This document shows positions 9,474 through 16,055 of a stretch of 33,252 nucleotides of DNA, in pieces. This DNA is from Phenylobacterium sp. SCN 70-31 (GTDB lineage: Bacteria; Pseudomonadota; Alphaproteobacteria; Caulobacterales; Caulobacteraceae): contig NZ_MEEX01000039.1 of NCBI RefSeq assembly GCF_001724605.1, positions 755 through 34,006 on the forward strand, in the 5' to 3' direction. The notes beneath the pieces are model-generated. The model saw nothing but the letters and a program-made list of their open reading frames with translations, was not told the DNA's origin and did not search any database. The position numbers and the translations under genes are program-made. Within the stretch, counting starts at the first letter, position 1. Each line of letters opens with the position of its first letter.

Positions 9474-12098
9474 TCAGTCGAGCGCCCGGGTGGCCAATTC
9501 GTAAACGTTGCGGGACAGGCCCTCGACCGCGACAATCCGTTCCAGCTCGGCGCGCATCTTCGTACCCAATTCGGGGACCAGACGCTTCCAGCCGCCCAGC
9601 GGGTCGACCAGGCGGGCGGCGGTCATCGGGTTGTACCGGTCCACGGCGATGATCTGGTCGGCCAGGAATCGATAGCCGGCGCCGCTCGGCTCGTGGAAGC
9701 GGACGGGGTTGAAGTTGGCGAAGCTGGAGACCAGCGCCCGCAGGCGGTTCGGGTTCTGGGCGTCGAACGCGGGATGGGCGGTGAGGCCCAGGATGCGGCC
9801 CAGCGCCGTCTCGGACGGATCGCGGGCCTGGAGCGCGAACCACTTGTCGACGACCAGCGGCTCGGCCTTGAAGCGTTCGAAGAAGTCGGCCAGCGCGTCC
9901 TCGTAGGCCGGCCCGCCGATCAGCATGAGAGCGTTCAGGCCGCCGATCATGTCGGTCATGTTGCGGGCGGCGCGGTAGTGTCCGGCGGCGATCTCGGCGA
10001 CCTCGTGGCGCGGGTTGGCGGCCATCAGCTCCAGGGCGGCGTTGCGCAGGGCGCGGCGGCCCGCGCCGGCGGCGTCGGGCGAGAACTCGCCCAGGTCCTG
10101 CAGGCCGGTGTGGAGCCGGCGCAGCTCGTCGTCGAGATGGACCGCCAGCCTCAGGCGCAGGGCCTCGCGGGCCGCATGGATCGCCGCCGGATCGACCGGG
10201 CTTCGCAGCAGGGCGAGGTCGGTTTCGGCGGGCAGGGTCAGCAGCAGGGCCTTGAACGCCTCGTCCGAAGCCTGGTCCTGGAGCGCGCGGCCCAGGGCCT
10301 CGGCGTAGCGTTCCTCGCCCACTTCGTCCGGCTTGCCGGCGGCGCGGCCCAGGATCAGGCCGGCGGCCAGGTCCTGGCCGGACTCCCACCGGTTGAAGAG
10401 GTCGGGGTCCGAGGCGAGCTGCACATAGCGCTCGCGCGCGGGCGCATCCGTCGTCAGCACCACGGGGGCCGAGAAGCCGCGCAACGCCGAGACCACGGGC
10501 TCGGAGTCCACGCCGTCGAGCGTCACCGAGACCGTCTCGCCGTCCAGCAGGACCAGCGTCTCGTCCACCGCCCGGCCGTCGCGCTCGAAGGCCAGGGTGC
10601 GGCCCTCGTGGTCCATCAGGCCCAGGGTGACGGGCAGCGGCAGCGGCTGCTTCTCGGGCTGGTCGCTGGTGGGCGGGTTGGTCTGGGTCAGGGTGAGCGT
10701 CACGGTCTTCGCGGCGGCGTCGTAGGACCGCGCGAGCGAGACGCGCGGCGTGCCCGCCTGCTCGTACCAGGCGAAGAAGCGCGACAGATCCTGGCCCGAA
10801 GCCTCGGCGAAGCATTGGATGAAGGCCTCGACCGTGGTGGCGTGCCCGTCCCAGCGCGCGAAGTAGAGGTCCATGCCCTTCCGGAACGCCTCGGCGCCGA
10901 TCAGGGTCTTCAGCATGCCGATGACCTCGGAGCCCTTCTCGTAGATCGTCGCCGTGTAGAAGTTCTCGATCTTCATGTAGCTGGACGGCCGGATCGGATG
11001 GGCCAGCGGGCCCTGGTCCTCGGCGAACTGGCGGGTGCGCAGCGCCTTCACCGCCTTGATCCGCGCCACCGCCTCGCCGCGCATGTCGGCGCAGAAGCCC
11101 TGCTCGCGGAAGACGGTCAGGCCCTCTTTCAGGCAGAGCTGGAACCAGTCGCGGCAGGTGATGCGGTTGCCGGTCCAGTTGTGGAAGTACTCGTGCGCCA
11201 CGACCGCCTCGATGCGCTCGTAGTCCAGGTCCGTGGCCGTGGCCGGGTCGGCCAGCAGCAGCGAGGCGTTGAAGATGTTGAGGCCCTTGTTCTCCATGGC
11301 CCCGAAGTTGAAGTCGCGCACCGCGACGATCATGAACAGGTCCAGGTCGTACTCGCGGCCATAGGCCTGCTCGTCCCAGGTCATCGAGCGCTTGAGCGCG
11401 TCCATCGCATAGGCGGCGCGCGACGCCATGCCGGGATCGACGTAAATCTGGAGGTCGACCGTGCGGCCGCTCATGGTGACGAGCTTGTCCTCCAGCACGT
11501 CCAGTTCGCCGGCCACCAGGGCGAAGAGGTAGCAGGGCTTGGGGAAGGGGTCGTTCCACACGGCGTAGTGACGCCCGCCCGGCAGGTCGCCGCCCTCGAT
11601 GCGGTTGCCGTTGGACAGCAGCCGCTGGTAGCGGCGGTCGGCTTCGATGCGGACGGTGAAGCGCGACAGCACGTCGGGCCGGTCGGGCCAGAAGGTGATC
11701 TTGCGGAAGCCCTCGGCCTCGCACTGGGTGCAGAAGCGGCCGCCCGACATGTAGAGGCCTTCCAGCGCCTTGTTGTTCGCCGGGTCGATCTCGACCTCGG
11801 TCTCCAGGGTGAAGGTGTCGGGAACGCCCGGGATGGTCAGGAACTCGGCGTCGATCGTGTGCTCGGCGTCCGTCAGGCGGCGGCCGTCGATCGCCACCGA
11901 AAGCGGCTTCAGCCGCTCGCCGTTGAACACCAGCGGCTCTACGTGGTCGCCGTCGCGGCTCACGGCCAGCCGGGCCTTCACGCGGGTGGTGTTGGGCTGG
12001 AGGTCGAAGGTCAGGTGGACCTCGTCGACCAGGAAGGCGGGCGGGCGGTATTCGGAGAGGCGGATGGCCTGGGGCGTTTCGGTGCGCATGGCCACCAT
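9474..12098 (-). CDS. pepN: Aminopeptidase N (M1 family zinc metallopeptidase)
   Basis: This cytoplasmic zinc exopeptidase removes N-terminal residues from peptides. It is 874 aa, the normal size of bacterial PepN. Seen in the sequence: the exopeptidase motif GAMEN at residues 266-270, and the zinc site HEYFH (302-306) with the distal Glu325 in LKEGLTVFREQGF, which is HExxH-X18-E. The N-terminal beta domain (TFDLQPNTTRVKARL) and the C-terminal helical DUF3458-type region are complete. The first ATG (12098) and the ATG at 12089 are both possible; neither has a strong ribosome site. The start-proximal region is divergent from the CoA-transferase gene across 186 bp. No sign of damage. Confidence 0.97.
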   Translation of the reverse strand: MVAMRTETPQAIRLSEYRPPAFLVDEVHLTFDLQPNTTRVKARLAVSRDGDHVEPLVFNGERLKPLSVAIDGRRLTDAEHTIDAEFLTIPGVPDTFTLETEVEIDPANNKALEGLYMSGGRFCTQCEAEGFRKITFWPDRPDVLSRFTVRIEADRRYQRLLSNGNRIEGGDLPGGRHYAVWNDPFPKPCYLFALVAGELDVLEDKLVTMSGRTVDLQIYVDPGMASRAAYAMDALKRSMTWDEQAYGREYDLDLFMIVAVRDFNFGAMENKGLNIFNASLLLADPATATDLDYERIEAVVAHEYFHNWTGNRITCRDWFQLCLKEGLTVFREQGFCADMRGEAVARIKAVKALRTRQFAEDQGPLAHPIRPSSYMKIENFYTATIYEKGSEVIGMLKTLIGAEAFRKGMDLYFARWDGHATTVEAFIQCFAEASGQDLSRFFAWYEQAGTPRVSLARSYDAAAKTVTLTLTQTNPPTSDQPEKQPLPLPVTLGLMDHEGRTLAFERDGRAVDETLVLLDGETVSVTLDGVDSEPVVSALRGFSAPVVLTTDAPARERYVQLASDPDLFNRWESGQDLAAGLILGRAAGKPDEVGEERYAEALGRALQDQASDEAFKALLLTLPAETDLALLRSPVDPAAIHAAREALRLRLAVHLDDELRRLHTGLQDLGEFSPDAAGAGRRALRNAALELMAANPRHEVAEIAAGHYRAARNMTDMIGGLNALMLIGGPAYEDALADFFERFKAEPLVVDKWFALQARDPSETALGRILGLTAHPAFDAQNPNRLRALVSSFANFNPVRFHEPSGAGYRFLADQIIAVDRYNPMTAARLVDPLGGWKRLVPELGTKMRAELERIVAVEGLSRNVYELATRALD

Positions 12099-12284
12099 CT
12101 AGGCGTCGGATCGGGGCGGCGCCAAGGCGGCTCGCGAAGACCGCTGCGACAGGGCCGGGTTTCGCGGCGTTCGTCCGCGGGCGGGGCACGAACGCCTTGA
12201 CCTCCCCCGGGGGAGCCGCCCTTCCCATCCTGTGCGAGAGGGGCGGCCCGCCGACCTTCTCGCGGCGGATCAGCGGAGCTTGAG
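12099..12284. promoter_or_regulatory. Divergent intergenic region pepN / CoA-transferase with inverted repeats
   Basis: This 186-bp gap contains a perfect 9-bp inverted repeat, GGCGTTCGT (12166-12174) and ACGAACGCC (12188-12196). It is immediately followed by TTGACC (12197-12202) and a 14-bp perfect palindrome CTCCCCCGGGGGAG (from about 12202). Further on, GCCGCCC and GGGCGGC can pair around TTCCCATCC...GAGA. The TTGACC could be a -35 element for the CoA-transferase gene, but no convincing -10 is seen. Part of the block may instead be a degenerate intergenic repeat. Confidence 0.35.
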
Positions 12285-13505
12285 ATGTACGATCTTCTGA
12301 AGGGTCTTCGGGTGGTGGAGGGCTCGGCCTTCGTGGCGGCGCCGACCTGCGGCCTCTACCTCGCCCAGTTCGGCGCCGAGGTGATCCGCTTCGACAACAT
12401 CGGCGGTGGTCCCGACTTCCGCCGCTGGCCGTTGGCCGAGAACGGTCGCAGCCTCTACTGGGAGGGGCTGAACAAGGCCAAGAAGTCGGTGGCCCTCGAC
12501 CTGTCCCGGCCCGAGGGGCGCGAGATCGCCCAGCGGCTGGCCGCCGCGCCGGGCGACGACGGCGGCCTCTTCGTCACCAACTTCCCGGTGGACGGCTTCC
12601 TCTCGTACGAGACGCTGCGCAAGCTGCGCGACGACCTCGTCTGCGTGCGGGTGCTGGGCTGGGCCGACGGCTCCCAGGGTATGGACTACACCATCAATTC
12701 GGCCCTGGGCCTGCCGCTGATGACGGGGCCGGTGGGCGACGAGCGCCCGGTGAACCACGTGCTGGCCGCCTGGGACCTGCTGACGGGGGCCTACTGCGCC
12801 TTCTCGATGGTCTCGGCGCTGCTCGCGCGGATGCGTGGCCAGGGCGGGCGCGAGGTGCGCTGCTCGCTGTCCGACATCGGGGCCGCGACGATGGCCAACC
12901 TGGGCTTCACCGCCGAGACGATGCTGAGCGGCCATCAGCGCCCGCGCATGGGCAACGACGTCTTCGGCGCCTTCGGCCGCGACTTCACCACGAAGGACGG
13001 CCAGAAGCTGATGCTGCTGGCCATCACGCCCAAGCAGTGGAGCAAGGCCCTGGACGCCCTGGGCATCGGCGCCGAGGCCGCCGCCCTGGAGGCCGAGCTG
13101 GGCGTGTCGTTCGCCAAGGACGAAGGCCTGCGGTTCCATCACCGCGAGCGGCTTTATCCGCTGTTCGAGCGCGCGTTCGCGGCGAAGACGGCGGCCGAAC
13201 TGACGCCGGCCTTCGACGCCGGGGGCGTCACCTGGGGCAGCTATCAGACGCTGGAAGCGGCGCTGGAGGACCCCCGGCTCTACAAGGACAACCCGCTGTT
13301 CGAGACCGTCGCCCACCCCAGCGGCCTCAGCTATCCGGCGCCTGGGGCGATGGGCGTGATCCCGCAGGACGACCGTCTGCGGGTCAGGCCCGCTCCGCGC
13401 CTGGGCCAGCACACCGACGAGGTGCTCGCCGAGGTCCTGGGCCTCTCGGGCGGCGAGATCGCGAAGCTGCACGACGCCGGCGTGGTGGCCGGCCCTGAAG
13501 CCTAG
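12285..13505 (+). CDS. Family III (CaiB/BaiF) CoA-transferase, mesaconyl-C1-CoA C1-C4 transferase-like
   Basis: This is a cytoplasmic CoA-transferase of 406 aa. The opening (LRVVEGSAFVAAPTCGLYLAQ, GAEVIRFDNIGGG, FRRWP) and the segments LFVTNFP, GLPLMTGPVG, NHVLAAWDLLTG and GNDVFGAFGRDF closely follow, from memory, the mesaconyl-CoA C1-C4 CoA transferase (Mct, 2-methylfumaryl-CoA isomerase) of the 3-hydroxypropionate bicycle. Asp164 in AAWDLLTG sits where family III enzymes carry the catalytic aspartate that forms the acyl anhydride/CoA thioester. The rest of that cycle is not in the window, so the physiological substrate may be another branched C5 dicarboxylyl-CoA. The ATG at 12285 has a GGAGCTTGAG ribosome site. 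A terminator hairpin follows 13 bp after the stop. Confidence 0.85.
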   Translation: MYDLLKGLRVVEGSAFVAAPTCGLYLAQFGAEVIRFDNIGGGPDFRRWPLAENGRSLYWEGLNKAKKSVALDLSRPEGREIAQRLAAAPGDDGGLFVTNFPVDGFLSYETLRKLRDDLVCVRVLGWADGSQGMDYTINSALGLPLMTGPVGDERPVNHVLAAWDLLTGAYCAFSMVSALLARMRGQGGREVRCSLSDIGAATMANLGFTAETMLSGHQRPRMGNDVFGAFGRDFTTKDGQKLMLLAITPKQWSKALDALGIGAEAAALEAELGVSFAKDEGLRFHHRERLYPLFERAFAAKTAAELTPAFDAGGVTWGSYQTLEAALEDPRLYKDNPLFETVAHPSGLSYPAPGAMGVIPQDDRLRVRPAPRLGQHTDEVLAEVLGLSGGEIAKLHDAGVVAGPEA

Positions 13506-13518
13506 CCCCTTAACTCGA

Positions 13519-13543
13519 GCCTCCGCGCGAGCGGAGGCTTCGT
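13519..13543 (+). terminator. Rho-independent-like terminator after the CoA-transferase gene
   Basis: An 8-bp perfect stem GCCTCCGC (13519-13526) / GCGGAGGC (13531-13538) with tetraloop GCGA is followed by TTCGTC. It stands 13 bp after the stop codon. The T-tract is poor, so efficiency is uncertain. Confidence 0.6.
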
Positions 13544-13550
13544 CATAGAG

Positions 13551-13632
13551 TCACGGAAGGCGCAGAAGGCCACGGCAGGCGAAGCTGCGATTTCCGTGTC
13601 TTCCGTACTTTCCGTGGTTTTCCTTTCGATGC
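13551..13632. repeat. Degenerate 'TTCCGTG' intergenic repeat ('TESTEDTE' type)
   Basis: Iterated TTCCGTG-like units (TTTCCGTGTCTTCCGTACTT and TTCCGTGG, 13591-13617) face an inverted, weaker set CACGGAAGGCGCAGAAGGC (13552-13570). Read on the minus strand, the region gives the Lys-Thr-Thr-Glu-Ser-Thr-Glu-Asp-Thr-Glu string known from spurious proteins made by a widespread bacterial intergenic repeat. It is not believed to be coding. Confidence 0.6.
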
Positions 13633-13655
13633 CGCCCCTTCGCGGCCTGAATCGA

Positions 13656-13701
13656 GATAGTTTAGGGGGTGCTTGACTATCGGGCCGCGGCAACTAGATG
13701 C
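13656..13701 (+). promoter_or_regulatory. Putative promoter/operator of the ArsR-family regulator
   Basis: GATAGT (13656-13661) and ACTATC (13676-13681) form an inverted repeat overlapping TTGACT (13673-13678), a good -35 element. A 17-nt spacer would put the -10 at 13696-13701 (GATGCT) and the transcript start near 13708-13710, on the second ATG of the regulator. The inverted repeat could be an autoregulatory operator. Inferred. Confidence 0.4.
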
Positions 13702-14054
13702 TCAAGTCGATGCTAAACCTTTTGCAGATCGACGCGACGCTCCGGGCCCTGGCGGAACCCACCCGCCGGGCGATGGTGGAACGGCTGGCCCTGGGGCCGG
13801 CCAGCGTGAGCGATCTCGCCCGGCCGTTCGACATGACCCTGGCGGCCGTGGTCCAGCACCTTCAGGTCCTGGAGGAGGCCGGCGTCGTCACCAGCGAGAA
13901 GGTGGGCCGCGTGCGGACCTGCCAGCTCGCCCCCGGCGGGCTCGACGGGCTCGCCGACTGGATCACAGCCCGGCGGACCCTCGCCGAGACGCGCCTGGAT
14001 CGCCTGGGCGCGGTTCTCGACGGGATGGCCGCCGCCGAGAAGGACAAGCCATGA
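13698..14054 (+). CDS. ArsR-family winged-helix transcriptional regulator
   Basis: This small DNA-binding repressor has 118 aa from ATG 13698, or 114 aa from ATG 13710. The winged helix-turn-helix is clear: LRALAEPTRRAMVERLALGPASV, then SDLARPFDMTLAAVVQHLQVLEEAGVV, and the wing VTSEKVGRVRTCQL. No ArsR-type metal cysteines are present, so it belongs to the non-metal subgroup that is usually paired with an SRPBCC/AHSA1 protein, as here (ATGA overlap with the next gene). A promoter with -35 at 13673 would make the 13710 start leaderless, which is common for regulators in Caulobacter relatives; 13698 lacks a ribosome site as well. The ligand is unknown. Confidence 0.9.
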   Translation: MLKSMLNLLQIDATLRALAEPTRRAMVERLALGPASVSDLARPFDMTLAAVVQHLQVLEEAGVVTSEKVGRVRTCQLAPGGLDGLADWITARRTLAETRLDRLGAVLDGMAAAEKDKP

Positions 14055-14518
14055 CCGCGCCCACGCTCACCCACGGCCGCTTCACGCTGGAACGCTTCTA
14101 CCCGCACGCGGTCGAGCGCGTGTTCTTCGCCCATGCCGACAAGGACACCCTCTATCGCTGGCGCGTGTCGGGCGAGGGGTTCGTCGTCCACAGTCACGAA
14201 CTGGACTTCCGCGAGGGCGGGCGCGAGTTTTCGGGCTTCCGCTACGGCGACGGTCCGGAAATGACGTTCGCGGCCGAGTACCACGTGATCATCCCCAACC
14301 GCCGGATCGTGAACACCTACCGGATGACGATGGGCGGCGAGCCGCTGTCGGTCTCGCTGCTGACCCTGGACTTCCTGCCCGAGGGCGGCGGCGCCCGGCT
14401 GCTGATGACCGAGCAGGGCGCCTACTTCGGCGATCCCGCCGCGGTGGCCGGCCGCGAGGAGGGCATGCGCGAACTGCTGGGCCTGCTGGGCGCCGAGCTG
14501 GACCGGACGCCGGCGTAG
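14051..14518 (+). CDS. SRPBCC (AHSA1/START-like) domain protein
   Basis: This is a small cytoplasmic protein of 155 aa with the helix-grip fold. The AHSA1 signatures are visible: FTLERFYPHAVERVFFAHAD at the start, a tryptophan-rich strand region (YRWRVSG), ELDFREGGREFSGFRYGDG, YHVIIPNRRIVNTYRM, and the C-terminal helix GREEGMRELLGLLGAEL. Such proteins bind hydrophobic ligands or act as co-chaperone-like modules. They very often form an operon with an ArsR-family repressor, as seen here with an ATGA overlap. No catalytic residues can be assigned and the substrate is unknown. Confidence 0.88.
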   Translation: MTAPTLTHGRFTLERFYPHAVERVFFAHADKDTLYRWRVSGEGFVVHSHELDFREGGREFSGFRYGDGPEMTFAAEYHVIIPNRRIVNTYRMTMGGEPLSVSLLTLDFLPEGGGARLLMTEQGAYFGDPAAVAGREEGMRELLGLLGAELDRTPA

Positions 14519-14539
14519 CGTCGCCGGACGGGGCGGTCG

Positions 14540-14594
14540 GGCCCAGAGTTCTGTCTGCGGGTTCTCCCTGCAAACTCTTGGCGGAGTCTGGGCC
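14540..14594. other. Nested stem-loop element between the SRPBCC gene and the rpmB promoter
   Basis: GGCCCAGA (14540-14547) pairs with TCTGGGCC (14587-14594). Inside, GAGTT (14546-14550) can pair with AACTC (14573-14577), and GCGGG (14557-14561) with CCCTGC (14566-14571). It begins 21 bp after the SRPBCC stop and has no T-tract. It may be a terminator of the arsR operon or a structured transcript. Function unknown. Confidence 0.35.
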
Positions 14595-14612
14595 GCGTCC
14601 GGCTGCTCCGCC

Positions 14613-14660
14613 TTGACGCGGAGGGGCCGTTCCTCTACATCGCCCGCTCTTCGCGCGGGC
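14613..14660 (+). promoter_or_regulatory. Sigma-70-type promoter and leader hairpin of rpmB
   Basis: TTGACG (14613-14618), a 17-bp spacer and TACATC (14636-14641) fit a housekeeping promoter. The predicted transcript would start near 14648, within or beside a 6-bp stem GCCCGC/GCGGGC (14642-14660), leaving a leader of about 57 nt before the rpmB ATG. Confidence 0.65.
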
Positions 14661-14704
14661 CTCCGGCCTGGCGCGCACCGTCTTATTGCGAAGGTAGTCT
14701 CGCC

Positions 14705-14998
14705 ATGTCGCGCCGTTGCGAACTCACGGGTGTCGGGCCGATGGTCGGCCACAACGTGAGCCACTCGAACATCAAGACCAAGCGCCGGTTCATGCCGAAC
14801 CTGACGGCCGTGACCGTCCCGTCGGACGCGCTGGGCCAGTCGTTCACCCTGCGCATCACCAATGCGGCGCTGCGCACCCTCGACTTCAAGGGCGGCCTCG
14901 ACGTCGTGCTGCTGAAGGCCCGGGACGAGGTGCTGTCGGCCAAGGCGCTGAAGATCAAGCGCCAGGTGAAGGCGAAGCTGGCCGAAGCGGCCGCGTAA
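14705..14998 (+). CDS. rpmB: 50S ribosomal protein L28
   Basis: This is a structural protein of the large ribosomal subunit, 97 aa. The diagnostic L28 sequence is present: MSRRCELTGVGPMVGHNVSH, then NIKTKRRFMPNL, and the Lys-rich C-terminus ALKIKRQVKAKL. It is of the zinc-free type, with a single Cys at position 5. It is a single-gene transcript with its own promoter (-35 at 14613) and a strong terminator 28 bp after the stop. The length is the usual one for alphaproteobacteria. Confidence 0.98.
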   Translation: MSRRCELTGVGPMVGHNVSHSNIKTKRRFMPNLTAVTVPSDALGQSFTLRITNAALRTLDFKGGLDVVLLKARDEVLSAKALKIKRQVKAKLAEAAA

Positions 14999-15025
14999 GC
15001 CCGATCCGCTCGCCGGATTTCGAAG

Positions 15026-15052
15026 AGGCCGCCCACCCGGGCGGCCTTTTTC
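15026..15052 (+). terminator. Rho-independent terminator of rpmB
   Basis: A perfect 9-bp G+C-rich stem AGGCCGCCC (15026-15034) / GGGCGGCCT (15039-15047) with a 4-nt loop ACCC is followed by TTTT and one more T. It sits between two convergent genes and touches the stop of the minus-strand lipoprotein gene (15051), so it may be read on that side as well. Confidence 0.9.
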
Positions 15053-16055
15053 ATGGCGCCTTCGGGATCGGCGTCCAGTCGAAGGCCATCAGCAGCGTCC
15101 TCTGCACGGTCGAGAAATTGTCGTCCGACAGGATGTAGACCCGCACCGAGCCATCGGCGCGCGGGCGCACCGCCACGCCTTCGAAATTGTCCACCGTCGA
15201 GGGCCTGCGGATGTCGTGGCGGTCGATGGGCCGGCCCTCGCGGTCCGCGATCAGCACCGTGATGGTGTTGCCGACCGCCGGGCTGTAGTCGCGCAGCAGG
15301 AACACCCAGCGCCCGCCCGGAAGGCCGCGCGCCGCCACCAGGCTGCGCGGATAGTCGCCCGCGATCCGGATGTGCGGGACGCACGCGGCCGACAGGCGGC
15401 AGATCCAGGTCTCGCGCGTGTCCTCCCGGCCCGCCAGATAGGCGTCGGGGCCGTGTTCCGGCGCCACGGCCAGGGCCTCCATCCCGTCGTTGGCCGGGAA
15501 GGGGGCGTCGGGCGAGGGGACGGCGCGGGGCGGGCCGCCCGCGGCCGGATACAGCCATATGCGGTGGTTGCGCTCGAAGCCGAGCAGCATGTCCCCGTTG
15601 GGGAAGACGGCCAGGGCCTCGATGTCGGAATCGGCCTTGGCGCCGCTGAGCGGCCGGCCGTCGACGCCCAGAACCGGCTTCAGGGTCACGTCCGACAGGC
15701 CGGTCAGCCGTCCGGCCGAGTCCAGGACCAGCCGGCCGCGGACGATGTCGCCCTCGTCGGTGATGGCGACGAACCGGTCGTCGTCGAAGACCTCCAGGTC
15801 CGACAGGCCGTGGAAGCGCGAGGTGTCCGCCGACGACAGCTCGACGCCGCCGGCGTAGGCGAACCGGCTGCGTCCCCCCGAAGCTCCCGCCGGCGCTCCG
15901 CCCGGATGCTCGGCCACGGGCGTGGCGGTCACGCGGATGACGTCGCCCGCCGGCACGGGGGCGGCGGGCAGCTCGGCCCGCTGGGGCGCGCAGGCGGCGA
16001 CGGCCAGCGCCGCGCTCATCCCGCACCAGTTGAGCAGGGCGCGACGGCCGGTCAT
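15051..16055 (-). CDS. Lipoprotein of the esterase-like activity of phytase family
   Basis: This exported beta-propeller-like protein has 334 aa. The N-terminus (MTGRRALLNWCGMSAALAVA, then ACAPQ) is a lipoprotein signal with lipobox VAAC. The body has the family's repeated strands: GLSDLEVFDDDRFVAITDEGD, IEALAVFPNGDMLLGFERNH, NDGMEALAV, VVAxRG-like LVAARGLPGGRWVFLLRDY and DNFEGVAV. These match the phytase-esterase-like domain (PF13449 type). Catalytic activity is uncertain even for the family. The ATG at 16055 overlaps the cobT stop by ATGA, so the two are translationally coupled, although no functional link to cobalamin synthesis is known. Confidence 0.82.
   Translation of the reverse strand: MTGRRALLNWCGMSAALAVAACAPQRAELPAAPVPAGDVIRVTATPVAEHPGGAPAGASGGRSRFAYAGGVELSSADTSRFHGLSDLEVFDDDRFVAITDEGDIVRGRLVLDSAGRLTGLSDVTLKPVLGVDGRPLSGAKADSDIEALAVFPNGDMLLGFERNHRIWLYPAAGGPPRAVPSPDAPFPANDGMEALAVAPEHGPDAYLAGREDTRETWICRLSAACVPHIRIAGDYPRSLVAARGLPGGRWVFLLRDYSPAVGNTITVLIADREGRPIDRHDIRRPSTVDNFEGVAVRPRADGSVRVYILSDDNFSTVQRTLLMAFDWTPIPKAP

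Noticed and set aside
13502..13693. Minus-strand 63-aa ORF
   Set aside because: Translation is the KTTESTEDTE artefact of an intergenic repeat, not a gene.
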